This document shows, in pieces, positions 41,476 to 50,535 of a stretch of DNA of 64,000 nt. Position 1 is the first letter of the stretch, and each line of letters opens with the position of its first letter. The notes beneath the pieces are model-generated. The model searched no databases, was not told the origin of the DNA, and worked only from the letters and a program-made list of their open reading frames with translations. This DNA is from Sphingomonas crocodyli (GTDB lineage Bacteria; Pseudomonadota; Alphaproteobacteria; Sphingomonadales; Sphingomonadaceae): NCBI RefSeq assembly GCF_004005865.1, contig NZ_SACN01000001.1:2294001-2358000 (forward strand). Direction: 5' to 3'. The translations under genes and the position numbers were made by a program.

Positions 41476-43359
41476 ATGGCGAGCATGCTCCCCTCCCTGA
41501 TGCAGGCGGTGGCGCTGATCGCCGCCGCGCCCGACGAGGCCGTCGCCGCCGCGCAAGCGCCCGCACCGGAGGCGGCGCCCGCTGTCGAGCCGGTCGAACT
41601 ACCGGCGCAGGATCAGTCGATCGACGGCCGTCGTCGTCCGGGCGCGCAGGCCGAATTGCCCGCGCCGATCATCCAGAACAATGTCGGCGCGGTGGCCCCG
41701 CCCCCGCCCGAAGCGTTCACCGGTGAGGAATTTCCGGTTCCCGACCGCTGGCGTCTGGCCAAGGCTTTGTGCCCGGACAAAGGCTTCATCGGCATCCAGA
41801 ATGTCTGCCATTCGCGCTGGGATCCTTATCACCAGAATTTCCTGAAGGGCGATCGTCCGATCGCCAAGGACAAGATCCCGTCCTGGCTGCCGATCCACGG
41901 CGACGACTGGTTCTTCGTGCTGTCGGGCATTTCCGACACGATCGTCGAACCGCGCAACTTCCCGACGCCTGCGAGCCGTCAGGTGGTCGAGCGGCCCCAG
42001 CAGAACGGCGTCTTCGGGCGCGGCGAAAGCCTGGTCGCGGCGCAGACCTTCATCGGCTCGGTCGCGCTCATCAAGGGTTCGACCGCGTATAAGCCGCCGG
42101 ATATCGAATATCGGCTGACCCTCGCGTTCAACGTCAATTACGTGAACGTGCAGGAACGCCGCGTCCTGAACGTCGAGCCTTCGAAGAAGACGCACCGCAC
42201 CGACCAGTTCGTTGGTGTGCAGGAACTCTTCATCGACAAGCATCTCGGCAACAAGTCGGATCATTACGATTTCGATTCGCTGCGCATCGGGATCCAGCCC
42301 TTCCAGGCGGATTTCCGTGGCTTTCTGTTCAACGACAACCAGCTCGGCATTCGCCTGTTCGGCAACCGCGACAACAACCGCTTCCAGTATAATCTGGCGG
42401 CGATCTGGCGGCTGGAAAAGGACACGAACAGCGGCCTGAACGATGTCACGACGATGCCGCGCGACGATTTCATCCTGTTCGGCAACATGTTCCTGCAGGA
42501 TTTCCCGATCGCGGGCATGACCTCGCTCGTCTCCGCGACCGCGAACATCAATCGCGAGAACGACATCAAGGTCGACGATAACGGCTTCCCAATCGTCCCC
42601 GTGCTGTTGGGCGATCTGAAGCCGCGCAAGTATGAGGCCTATTATCTCGGCTATTCGGTCGATGGCCGCCTGAACCGGTTCAATCTGTCGGCCAGCGTCT
42701 ATGGCCTGCTTGGCCGCGACAGCCACAATCTGTTCACGGCGCGCGAGGCGAAGGTCCGCGGCTTCTTCGGCGCGGCCGAACTGAGCTACGACGTCGATTG
42801 GATGCGCTTCAAGCTGTCGGGCCTCTACGCCAGCGGCGACAAGAAGCCGTACGACAACACCGAAACCGGCTTCGACGCGATCTTCGAAAACCCGGTCTTC
42901 GCCGGCGCCGACACCAGCTACTGGATCCGCCAGTCGATCCCGTTCGCGGGCGGCGGGCGCGTGGTGAACGTCAGCCAGCGTAACGGCCTGCTCAACGATC
43001 TGCGCTCGTCGAAGGATCAGGGGCAGTCGAACTTCAACAATCCGGGCACCATTCTGGCCGGCGTCGGCGCCGATCTGGACGTCCTGCCACAGCTGCGCAT
43101 TTCGCCGCAGCTCAACCGGCTGTGGTTCGCGACGACCGAGACGCTGAAGGCGCTGCGCGTCGAAGACAGCATTCCCAAGTCGATCGGCTGGGATCTGTCG
43201 ACCGCGATCGTTTACCGGCCGGCGATGGTCCAGAATGCGGTGTTCCGCCTGTCGGGCGCGGTGCTCGATCCGGGTAAGGGCTTCAAGGATCTCTTCACCA
43301 ACTCGAAGGGCCAGAAGCGTTATTATTCCGTACTTTTCAATGCGATCCTGACGTTTTGA
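41476..43359 (+). CDS. Outer-membrane beta-barrel protein of the cytochrome cluster
   Basis: A 627-residue protein. A hydrophobic but uncharged N-terminus (MASMLPSLMQAVALIAAAPD) precedes an Ala/Pro/Glu linker (to about residue 80). From about residue 170 the chain has alternating amphipathic strands with aromatic girdles (YRLTLAFNVNYVNV, FRGFLFNDNQLGIRLFG, FQYNLAAIWRLEKD, YEAYYLGYSVDGRLN) and ends YYSVLFNAILTF, a C-terminal Phe as required by BAM. This marks an outer-membrane barrel of about 20 or more strands. Its place between a lipoprotein and a decaheme cytochrome suggests it is the conduit barrel of a porin-cytochrome complex. The basic residues usual in a signal peptide are missing, which is odd. 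Confidence 0.85.
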   Translation: MASMLPSLMQAVALIAAAPDEAVAAAQAPAPEAAPAVEPVELPAQDQSIDGRRRPGAQAELPAPIIQNNVGAVAPPPPEAFTGEEFPVPDRWRLAKALCPDKGFIGIQNVCHSRWDPYHQNFLKGDRPIAKDKIPSWLPIHGDDWFFVLSGISDTIVEPRNFPTPASRQVVERPQQNGVFGRGESLVAAQTFIGSVALIKGSTAYKPPDIEYRLTLAFNVNYVNVQERRVLNVEPSKKTHRTDQFVGVQELFIDKHLGNKSDHYDFDSLRIGIQPFQADFRGFLFNDNQLGIRLFGNRDNNRFQYNLAAIWRLEKDTNSGLNDVTTMPRDDFILFGNMFLQDFPIAGMTSLVSATANINRENDIKVDDNGFPIVPVLLGDLKPRKYEAYYLGYSVDGRLNRFNLSASVYGLLGRDSHNLFTAREAKVRGFFGAAELSYDVDWMRFKLSGLYASGDKKPYDNTETGFDAIFENPVFAGADTSYWIRQSIPFAGGGRVVNVSQRNGLLNDLRSSKDQGQSNFNNPGTILAGVGADLDVLPQLRISPQLNRLWFATTETLKALRVEDSIPKSIGWDLSTAIVYRPAMVQNAVFRLSGAVLDPGKGFKDLFTNSKGQKRYYSVLFNAILTF

Positions 43360-43367
43360 GGGATTAG

Positions 43368-46300
43368 ATGCGAACTTTGGGGCGACAGGGACTGGTGGCT
43401 TGGGCGGCGCGATGCGTGGTCGCGCTCTCGGCGTGCCTGACGTTGTTCGCCACTTCTCCGCTGACCGCGAACGAGGGCGAGAAGCCCGTCGCACGCGATT
43501 ACAGCCTCGTCCGCGTCGGCCCCGCCCCGCGCACCCAGTTCTGGGAAGATCATGACGGCGTCCAGGGCGCCGACAGCAAGAATGCCGGCTGCATGTCGTG
43601 TCACACGCAGAGCGATCGCAAGACGATGCACGACAGCCAGGCGGTGGTGCTCAGCTGCACCGACTGCCACGGCGGCAACAACAAGATTTCGGGCGATCCT
43701 TCGCGCGGGCCGAACGACCCGGCCTATGTCGCCGCGCGCGACAAGGCGCACGTTTTGCCCCGCTATCCGATCGCCTGGCGTTGGCCCTCCTCGGCCAATC
43801 CGAAGCGCAGCTACACGCTGCTGAACAAGGAATCGCCCGAATATATCCGCTTCGTGAACCCGTCCGACTATCGCGTCGCGCGCGATGCCTGCGGCGCGTG
43901 CCACATGGAGATCATCACCGCCGCCGAACGATCGCTGATGTCGACCGGCGCGATGCTGTGGGGCGGTGCGGCCTATAATAACGGCATCCTGCCCTACAAG
44001 AATTACAGCTTCGGCGAGGCTTATACCGCGCATGGCGAACCCGCGATCCTGAAGTCGCCCGGCGCTGGCACCGCGGTCGGATCGGTCACGCCCGAACAGA
44101 AGGCGCGCGGCGCCCTCCCCATCTTCTATCCGCTGCCGACCTGGCACGTGATTCCGCCGGCCGACATCTTCCGCGTGTTCGAACGCGGCGGCCGCGTGAT
44201 CAGCAGCCAATTCTCCGAAATCGGCCTGCCCAATCCGTCGGGCAGCATCCAGCGCCTTGAGGAACCGGGCCGCCCCGACCTGAAGCAGTCGAACCGCGGC
44301 CCCGGCACCGGCCTGCGCACCGCCATTCCGGTCCTGAACATCCACAAGACCCGCCTCAACGATCCGTTCATGTGGTTCATGGGCACCAATGATCAGCCGG
44401 GCGACTATCGCCATTCGGGCTGCGCGGGCTGCCACGTCGTCTATGCCAATGATCGTGAGCCGACCCACAGCCTGATCTACGCCAAATATGGCCGCGACGG
44501 GCAGACCGCGACGGTCGATCCGACGATCCGCGACCTCATCGAGCGCCCCGAACTCGACCACCACGAGGGCGGCGGTCATGGCGGTGGCGCAGAGCACGGC
44601 GCCAAGGGCGGCCATGATACGGCCACCGAACATGGCAGCGATTCGCATTCGTCGGCCAAGGGGCATGAACCCGCCGAAAAGGGCCATGCCAGCCCCGCGG
44701 CGCATGGCGATCATGCGACCCCGGCCCACCCGGTCGGCGCGATGAAGGAAAAGGGTCACCCGATCCAGCACGCCTTCACCCGCGCCATCCCGACCGCGCA
44801 GTGCATGAACTGCCACATGCACCAGCCCAACATCTTCCTGAACAGCTACCTCGGCTACACGATGTGGGATTATGAATCCGACGCGCCGTTGATGTGGCCG
44901 GCCAAGCAGAAATATCCGACCGCGGCCGAGCGTTTCGCGGTGATCGACCGCAATCCCGAAGCCGCCGCCGCCATCGGCAAATGGTCCGACGTCGATTTCC
45001 TGCGCCGCGTCTATGACGATGTGAACCCGAAGGCGAAGGACACCCAGTTCGCCGACTATCACGGCCACGGCTGGAACTTCCGTGCGATCTACAAGCGCGA
45101 TCGCGACGGCAATCTGCTCGACGCCTGGGGCAAGATGGCGACCAACGGGACCGAAACGTCGCACATCATCGACCCCAACGATCCCGAGAAATTCCGCAAG
45201 CACGGCATGGGCGAGTTTGCCCCCGTCGGCGAGCAGAAGGGCAAGGCGGTCCACATGATGGACATCCACGCCGAAAAGGGCATGCAGTGCGCCGATTGCC
45301 ACTTCGCGCAGGACAGCCACGGCAGCGGCTTCCTCTATGGCGAAGTCGCCAATGCGATCGAGATCGGGTGTAAGGACTGCCACGGCACCGCCGATGCGCT
45401 CCCCACCCTGCTCACCTCGGGTCCGGCGGCGCGTCCGGGCGGCACCAACCTCGCCCTGCTGCGCAACCCCGACGGCAAGCGCCGCTTCGAGTGGGTGACC
45501 GAGGCGAATGGCGAACGCACGCTGATCCAGCGCTCGCTGGTCGATCCGAAGATCGAGTGGAAGGTTTCGCTGGTTGCCCAGTCGGTCGATCGCGGCAGCA
45601 GCCACTTCAATCCGCTGGCCGCCCGCGCCAAGCTGATGTCGAAGAACGGCTCGGAAACCGGCAAATTCGATTGGGGTCCGGGCGTTCCGAAGTCGGAGCG
45701 CGCGCACACCGAAGACAATATGGCGTGCTTCACCTGCCACCTGTCGTGGACCACGTCGTGCGGCGGCTGCCACCTGCCGATCGAGGCGAACTGGAAGACG
45801 ACCGGCCACAAATATGACGGCATCGAGAGCCGCAACTTCGCGACCTACAACCCGCAGGTCGCGCGCGACGAGATGTTCCAGATCGGCCGGCACCAGACCA
45901 CGAAGGGCAATATCGTCGCCCCGATCCGCTCGACCTCGGCGCTGGTCCTCTCGTCGACCAACATCAACCGCGAGCGCATCTATATCCAGCAGCCGCCAAT
46001 CTCGTCGGCGGGCTATTCGAGCCAGGCCTTCGCCCCGCACTTCCCGCACACGGTGCGCAAGACCGAGACGAAGACCTGCACCGACTGCCATCTCAGCGCG
46101 AATGACGACAACAACGCCGTCATGGCGCAGCTGATGGTGCTGGGCACCAACTTCGTGAACTTCGTCGGCATGAACGCCTGGACCGGGCTGGAACATGGCA
46201 TCGAGGCGGTGCGCGTGACCGAGTGGAGCGAGCCGCAGGCCGTTATCGGTAGCTACCTGCATAAGTACGCCTATCCCGACTGGTACAAGGCGCATCAGGA

Positions 46301-47597
46301 CCACAATCGCGAGCTGATCGAGTGGAAGCGCGGCACCCGCTTCGGCAACAAATTCTCGGGTGAGGATGACTCGATCGAGGAGTTCGCCAACACGACCCAC
46401 CCGACGCCCGATGCGGCGCGCTGCCTGCAGCTGCGCGGCGAATATATGTTCACCGCGCAGGGCCGTGGCGGGTTCGAGGTCTATGACGTCGCGTCGATCG
46501 CCAACAAGGGCACGTCGCAGCGTATCCTGACCGCGCCCTTCTCCCCGCTTGGCCACAACACCACGGTCAAGTCGAAGAATGCGACCTGCATGGCGCTGCC
46601 CACCGGCCAGGCGATCAGCACCCAGCGCAACGATCAGATCACCAAGTTCTACCCCGAGAACCAGGAACAGAAGATGGCGGAGCTGTATCGCTACGCCTTC
46701 GTCACGGACTCGGAAGAAGGGCTGATCGTCGTCAATGTCGAAACGCTGGCCGATGGTGATCCGCGCAACAACTTCCTGAAGCGCTCGGCGACCTGGAATG
46801 ATGGCAACGTGCTCAAGGGTGCCCGCCACATCACGATCGGCGGCAATTACGCTTATATCGCGGCCGATGCGGGCATGGTCGTGGTCGACATCAGCGATCC
46901 GATCCGTCCGAAGCTGGCCGCGACGGTGCCGCTGCGCGATGCGCGCGCCTCGGCGCTCCAGTTCCGCTATCTGTGGGTGACGACGGCGGATGGCCTCCAG
47001 CTGATCGACGTCACGCATCTCGACAAGCCGGTGCTGACGCCCGCCATCTTCCCGCTGGCCGATGCGCGCCGCGTCTATCTGGCGCGCACCTATGCCTATG
47101 TCGCGGCGAAAAATGACGGCCTCGTCATCGTCGACATCCGCAAGCCGCTGGCGCCGCAGCTCTACATGAAGGTCGGTTTCGACGGTAAGCTGAACGATGC
47201 CGAGGACGTGATCGTCGGCACCACCAACGCCTCGCTCTTCGCTTATGTCGCGGACGGGCGGAACGGCCTGAAGGTGATCCAGCTGACCAGCCCGGACAGC
47301 CAGCCCAACTTCTACGGCTTCTCGCCCGCGCCCAAGCCCGAACTGATCGCCTGGGTGAAGACCACCTCCCCCGCGCTCGCGCTGTCCAAGGGCCTCGATC
47401 GCGATCGCGGCGTCGACGAAAGCGGCAACCAGATCGCAATCTTCGGCCGCCTTGGCTCGCGCCCCTTCCACCGCAGCGAGATGGAAAAGCTGTTCCTCGA
47501 CAGCCGCGGCAACCCGTGGAAGGTCAGCGACACGCCTACGTTTGCGGACTGGCTGCCGGCGAAGGCAAGCGGATCGGCGACCGCGCGCAGGCGCTAA
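43368..47597 (+). CDS. Decaheme cytochrome c fused to a C-terminal LVIVD-type beta-propeller
   Basis: A 1409-residue exported protein. The signal peptide is GLVAWAARCVVALSACLTLF, cleavage near LTA|NEG. Ten CxxCH sites are at residues 75, 97, 175, 352, 479, 641, 668, 787, 798 and 904. Between the fourth and fifth lies a His/Gly-rich low-complexity region (about 400-465; HHEGGGHGGGAEHGAKGG and on). After the last heme, residues about 1020-1380 carry repeated blade motifs of LVIVD type: YAFVTDSEEGLIVVNVETL, YAYIAADAGMVVVDISDP, YLWVTTADGLQLIDVTHL and YAYVAAKNDGLVIVDIRKP. No lipobox. Likely the terminal, surface or periplasmic redox protein of the cluster. Follows the barrel gene by 8 bases; a family A repeat lies after the stop. 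Confidence 0.9.
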   Translation: MRTLGRQGLVAWAARCVVALSACLTLFATSPLTANEGEKPVARDYSLVRVGPAPRTQFWEDHDGVQGADSKNAGCMSCHTQSDRKTMHDSQAVVLSCTDCHGGNNKISGDPSRGPNDPAYVAARDKAHVLPRYPIAWRWPSSANPKRSYTLLNKESPEYIRFVNPSDYRVARDACGACHMEIITAAERSLMSTGAMLWGGAAYNNGILPYKNYSFGEAYTAHGEPAILKSPGAGTAVGSVTPEQKARGALPIFYPLPTWHVIPPADIFRVFERGGRVISSQFSEIGLPNPSGSIQRLEEPGRPDLKQSNRGPGTGLRTAIPVLNIHKTRLNDPFMWFMGTNDQPGDYRHSGCAGCHVVYANDREPTHSLIYAKYGRDGQTATVDPTIRDLIERPELDHHEGGGHGGGAEHGAKGGHDTATEHGSDSHSSAKGHEPAEKGHASPAAHGDHATPAHPVGAMKEKGHPIQHAFTRAIPTAQCMNCHMHQPNIFLNSYLGYTMWDYESDAPLMWPAKQKYPTAAERFAVIDRNPEAAAAIGKWSDVDFLRRVYDDVNPKAKDTQFADYHGHGWNFRAIYKRDRDGNLLDAWGKMATNGTETSHIIDPNDPEKFRKHGMGEFAPVGEQKGKAVHMMDIHAEKGMQCADCHFAQDSHGSGFLYGEVANAIEIGCKDCHGTADALPTLLTSGPAARPGGTNLALLRNPDGKRRFEWVTEANGERTLIQRSLVDPKIEWKVSLVAQSVDRGSSHFNPLAARAKLMSKNGSETGKFDWGPGVPKSERAHTEDNMACFTCHLSWTTSCGGCHLPIEANWKTTGHKYDGIESRNFATYNPQVARDEMFQIGRHQTTKGNIVAPIRSTSALVLSSTNINRERIYIQQPPISSAGYSSQAFAPHFPHTVRKTETKTCTDCHLSANDDNNAVMAQLMVLGTNFVNFVGMNAWTGLEHGIEAVRVTEWSEPQAVIGSYLHKYAYPDWYKAHQDHNRELIEWKRGTRFGNKFSGEDDSIEEFANTTHPTPDAARCLQLRGEYMFTAQGRGGFEVYDVASIANKGTSQRILTAPFSPLGHNTTVKSKNATCMALPTGQAISTQRNDQITKFYPENQEQKMAELYRYAFVTDSEEGLIVVNVETLADGDPRNNFLKRSATWNDGNVLKGARHITIGGNYAYIAADAGMVVVDISDPIRPKLAATVPLRDARASALQFRYLWVTTADGLQLIDVTHLDKPVLTPAIFPLADARRVYLARTYAYVAAKNDGLVIVDIRKPLAPQLYMKVGFDGKLNDAEDVIVGTTNASLFAYVADGRNGLKVIQLTSPDSQPNFYGFSPAPKPELIAWVKTTSPALALSKGLDRDRGVDESGNQIAIFGRLGSRPFHRSEMEKLFLDSRGNPWKVSDTPTFADWLPAKASGSATARRR

Positions 47598-47604
47598 TTA
47601 TCGT

Positions 47605-47697
47605 CGTCATCCCGGCGGAGGCCGGGATCTCAGCGAGAATCTGGAATTGAGTTGGTCGCAAGAACCTCCTGAAACCCCGGCCTCCGCCGGGGTGACG
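47605..47697. repeat. Palindromic repeat family A, copy 2
   Basis: 93 bases between the decaheme cytochrome gene and a convergent lipoprotein gene. Outer arms are as in the other copies, with one G-T pair (CCGGGGTGACG on the right). The centre differs from the other three copies, so this copy is diverged. Confidence 0.85.
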
Positions 47698-47702
47698 GCC
47701 TG

Positions 47703-48287
47703 CTACGCTTCCCATGCCTTCAGCGCGGCCCGGATCCGGCGCGCCATGAGCGGCAGGCGACCGATCTCGTCGGCAGGTATATCGAACGAATAGACGAGGT
47801 CGCCGACCCGGACGACCGGTTGGCACTTGCCCGCCTGATCCGGCCATTGCGAGCAGGCGCTCAGGAACGTGCGCGGCCGTCCGCCTGCGGGCTTGAGCCA
47901 AAGCGAATATTGGTTCGCGCTCTCCTCCGCCGCGATCTTCTCGATATCCTCGGCGCGATAGGCGTCCACCAACATGTCGACGCCGTCGCCGCCTCCGCAC
48001 ACCGCCCTGATCGTGTCGGTGGTGGCAGGATGGCGGCGGCAGAAATCGGCAGCATCCTCAACCAGCACGATCGTCGGTCGCCCGCCCGCCGCCTCGGGCT
48101 CCAGCGCGAAGATCAGCCCCGCGCCCGGATTGTCGCGCACGGCCTCGCTCGGCACGGCAAAGCTGTGCGCACCAACCTTCACGGTCGTCTTCGCCTCGCC
48201 GCACCCGCTGATCGTCATCGCTATCGCCACCGTCGCCAGGAACCGGCCCGCATGTCGCGTGATCAGGGGCAGCTTCTCCATACCCAT
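47703..48287 (-). CDS. Small lipoprotein, unknown
   Basis: A 194-residue protein. N-terminus MGMEKLPLITRHAGRFLATV leads to a lipobox (TISGC), so it is a likely lipoprotein. The mature part has VGAHSFAVPSEAVRDNPGAG, a Cys-containing middle (ADFCRRHP, IRAVCGGGDG) and a VGDLVYSFDIPADEIGRLP end. No family is recognised. Its start overlaps the 3' end of the preceding gene by about 25 bases, so translation may be coupled. An ATG six bases further in is an alternative start. It is convergent with the cytochrome operon, separated by a palindromic repeat. Confidence 0.65.
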   Translation of the reverse strand: MGMEKLPLITRHAGRFLATVAIAMTISGCGEAKTTVKVGAHSFAVPSEAVRDNPGAGLIFALEPEAAGGRPTIVLVEDAADFCRRHPATTDTIRAVCGGGDGVDMLVDAYRAEDIEKIAAEESANQYSLWLKPAGGRPRTFLSACSQWPDQAGKCQPVVRVGDLVYSFDIPADEIGRLPLMARRIRAALKAWEA

Positions 48288-49012
48288 GAATAAGCGTTCG
48301 CCTCGCCAACGGTTCCCGTCAACATTGTTCCGCCAAAGGTGCGCGGATCGAGGCCGTGATCGGCGAACACCTGATGATGGTAACGCGCGACATCCTCGGC
48401 CGTGGGGTTGCCGAAGCGGGTGACCGCATCGGCATGGGCGCGCATCAATTCGACGCCGATCTGCTGGATCTCGGCGTTGATCTTCGCGCCATCCGGCCAA
48501 TTGCCGCTGAACACCGTCCGCTCCGCAATCGCATTGTACAGGCGGCCATTGGCGACCTGTCCGTTGAAACTGTCGTTACGCACGATCTGCAGCGCGGTCG
48601 CGCCCAGCGGATCGCCACGTTCGGCGCGCGACGCCCAGAAGGCTTCGCGATCGCCGCGTGCCGCCGCCGCCTGTTCGGCCGGGGTCATGCCGGGTGACGG
48701 GCATGCGACATCTCCCTGCACCGGCGATGCCGCCAGCAGGACGGGCGCCTGCATCTCGCCCGACACGCGCAGCAGCGCCCCCGCCTCGACCGGCGAAAGG
48801 CGCGCCGCCAGTTCGCCGCGCAATTGCCCTGCCAACGCCGGATCCTGCGCCTGAATCGAATCGAGCGACGACGCCAACTTGCCGGTATCGAGCCCGCCCA
48901 GCCCCTGCGATTGCGAAATCAGCGCGTCGCTCAGCGCGCCGATCGACGATCCATAGCCCGATCCGCTGGACGCGGTGGTTGTCGTCGATGCGTTGCCGGC
49001 GGCTTCGATCAT
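48263..49012 (-). CDS. Hypothetical protein (249 aa)
   Basis: A 249-residue protein without a clear signal peptide. It starts MIEAAGNASTTTTASSGSGY, a Ser/Thr/Gly-rich disordered stretch, followed by a helical middle (LSDALISQSQGLGGLDTGKL, GELAARLSPVEAGALLRVSG). The C-terminal ~100 residues (QIVRNDSFNGQVANGRLYNA, AEIQQIGVELMRAHADAVTR, YHHQVFADHGLDPRTFGGTM) look compact. No catalytic motif is recognised. It precedes the lipoprotein gene and the two overlap, so they probably form an operon. Confidence 0.6.
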   Translation of the reverse strand: MIEAAGNASTTTTASSGSGYGSSIGALSDALISQSQGLGGLDTGKLASSLDSIQAQDPALAGQLRGELAARLSPVEAGALLRVSGEMQAPVLLAASPVQGDVACPSPGMTPAEQAAAARGDREAFWASRAERGDPLGATALQIVRNDSFNGQVANGRLYNAIAERTVFSGNWPDGAKINAEIQQIGVELMRAHADAVTRFGNPTAEDVARYHHQVFADHGLDPRTFGGTMLTGTVGEANAYSWVWRSCP

Positions 49013-49081
49013 GGGCTTTGTTCCTTGTCGTGCGGAGCAGTGGCTATCATGCCGCCGGTGCCGGCGCGCTAATCGATCGGA

Positions 49082-49990
49082 CTAAGCCCGCGGATGCGCG
49101 TTGCGATACACGTCCATCAGATGCGCCGCATCCACGCCCGTATAGACCTGCGTCGACGACAGACTCGCATGGCCAAGCAGTTCCTGCAGCGAGCGTAGAT
49201 CCGCTCCCCGCCCCAGCAGATGCGTCGCGAAGCTGTGGCGCAGCGCATGGGGCGTGGTGCGGCCGTCCAAGCCCAAACGCACACGCGCGGCGCGGACGGC
49301 GCGGCGGATCAGGTCGGGGGCGAGCGGACCGCCCTTGGCACCGCGGAACAGGATTTCCTTGTCGGCATAGCCATAGGGGCAGAGCGCGGCGTAACGCTCG
49401 ACCGCCTCGCGCACCGGCGGGAGCAGCGGCACGATCCGCGTCTTGCCGCGCTTGCCCGTCACCGACAGCCGATCGCCCAGCGGTAGCGCGTCGCCGGTCA
49501 GGCCCACCGCCTCGCCAATGCGCAGACCCGCGCCGTAGAGCAGCAGCAGCACCGCCTCGTCGCGCGCCGCGATCCAGGGTTCGGCGGCGCTTTCGACCGC
49601 ATCCTCGGCGATCGCGGCGATGTCGGCGGGGGTGACGGGGCGCGGCACGCCCTTCTTGATCCGCGGCCCCTTCACGCGCGCCTTGCCCCCGGCAAAATCG
49701 AGGAAGGCGCGCACGGCGGACAACTCGCGCGCGGCGGAGACATTGGACAGCCCCTCCCCGCGCCGTTCGGCCAGGAAGGCGCGCAGGTCGCCTTTGTCGA
49801 GACCGGCCAGAAGATCGCCATCGATGATCTGCCCGCGATGCCGCCCGAGGAACGCGATCAGACGATGCGCGGTCGCCGCATAAGCACGGACAGTATGATC
49901 GGATCGCCGCCGGTCGCGGCGCAGATGATCGGCCCATTCCGCCGCCACGAGGCGCGCGGGATGATCATCAAGATTTAGGGGAGCAGCCAC
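49082..49990 (-). CDS. xerC: Tyrosine recombinase XerC
   Basis: A 302-residue site-specific recombinase that, with XerD, resolves chromosome dimers at dif near the division septum. Catalytic residues are visible: Arg157 (GAGLRIGEAVGL), Lys180 (VTGKRGKTRIVPL), His248 and Arg251 (HALRHSFATHLL), His274 (LLGHASLSSTQ) and the nucleophile Tyr283 (TQVYTGVDAAHL). The N-terminal core-binding domain begins WADHLRRDRRRSDHTVRAYA. The start overlaps the DUF484 gene by 16 bases; this xerC-DUF484 pair is known from other proteobacteria and supports XerC rather than a phage integrase. Confidence 0.93.
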   Translation of the reverse strand: MAAPLNLDDHPARLVAAEWADHLRRDRRRSDHTVRAYAATAHRLIAFLGRHRGQIIDGDLLAGLDKGDLRAFLAERRGEGLSNVSAARELSAVRAFLDFAGGKARVKGPRIKKGVPRPVTPADIAAIAEDAVESAAEPWIAARDEAVLLLLYGAGLRIGEAVGLTGDALPLGDRLSVTGKRGKTRIVPLLPPVREAVERYAALCPYGYADKEILFRGAKGGPLAPDLIRRAVRAARVRLGLDGRTTPHALRHSFATHLLGRGADLRSLQELLGHASLSSTQVYTGVDAAHLMDVYRNAHPRA

Positions 49991-50535
49991 CGCCCGATCA
50001 TGCGCGAAAGCATCGCGCCGAGGAAGCCCAGCAATTCGGAACCCGCACGCGTATCGAAACCCTGCGGGCGACGCTGGCCGAGCGCGAGGACGCCGCCGGG
50101 CAGCGGTGCTTCGGCGGTCAGGCGGATCAGCGCTTCGGCGCGGATAAGTTCGGAAGCCGGGCCGAACAACGGATGGCCGCGCTCGACCCCGCGCATCACC
50201 ACGCCCTCGATATCGGCCACCGACTTTTCGACGATGCGGCGCTCGACGAACTGCATCCCCGATGCATCTGCGCGCAGCCCCTTGTCACCCGCGAACAGGG
50301 CCACCGACACGGCATCGAGGCCGAGAATATCGGGCCAAAGCTGCGTGACGATATGGATGAGATGATCGAGGCCATTGGCATCGGTCGCGGCGATCACCGC
50401 CTGATGGATCGACGAGACCGCACCCGAATGGCCGCGCGCGAAGGCGATCAGATCCTGATTCGCCTCCTCGACCTCCGCGACCCTACGCCGCATCGAGGCC
50501 ACCGCCCCACCTTCGAAATCGATCACGCTTCCCAT
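49975..50535 (-). CDS. DUF484 family protein
   Basis: A 186-residue GAF-like protein of the DUF484 family. It starts MGSVIDFEGGAVASMRRRVA, then a helical segment (EANQDLIAFARGHSGAVSSI), and a GAF-like part (IVTQLWPDILGLDAVSVALF, LPGGVLALGQRRPQGFDTRA) ending LGFLGAMLSRMIGRWLLP. An upstream ATG in frame would add seven residues. It lies directly before xerC and overlaps it, the usual order in proteobacteria; the biochemical role is unknown. A family B repeat lies upstream of it. Confidence 0.85.
   Translation of the reverse strand: MGSVIDFEGGAVASMRRRVAEVEEANQDLIAFARGHSGAVSSIHQAVIAATDANGLDHLIHIVTQLWPDILGLDAVSVALFAGDKGLRADASGMQFVERRIVEKSVADIEGVVMRGVERGHPLFGPASELIRAEALIRLTAEAPLPGGVLALGQRRPQGFDTRAGSELLGFLGAMLSRMIGRWLLP

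Noticed and set aside
43323..47471. A 1382-codon open frame on the minus strand opposite the decaheme cytochrome gene
   Set aside because: The plus strand carries ten heme motifs, a signal peptide and propeller blades in continuous frame; the antisense frame lacks any motif and is a by-product of G+C-rich codon use.
37982..47597. Naming the cytochrome cluster MtrCAB
   Set aside because: Heme counts, the lipoprotein domains and the propeller do not match MtrA, MtrB or MtrC; only the general idea of a barrel with cytochromes is shared.
49082..49990. Integrase of a mobile element
   Set aside because: Overlap with a DUF484 gene and typical XerC length and motifs; no attachment site or phage genes nearby.
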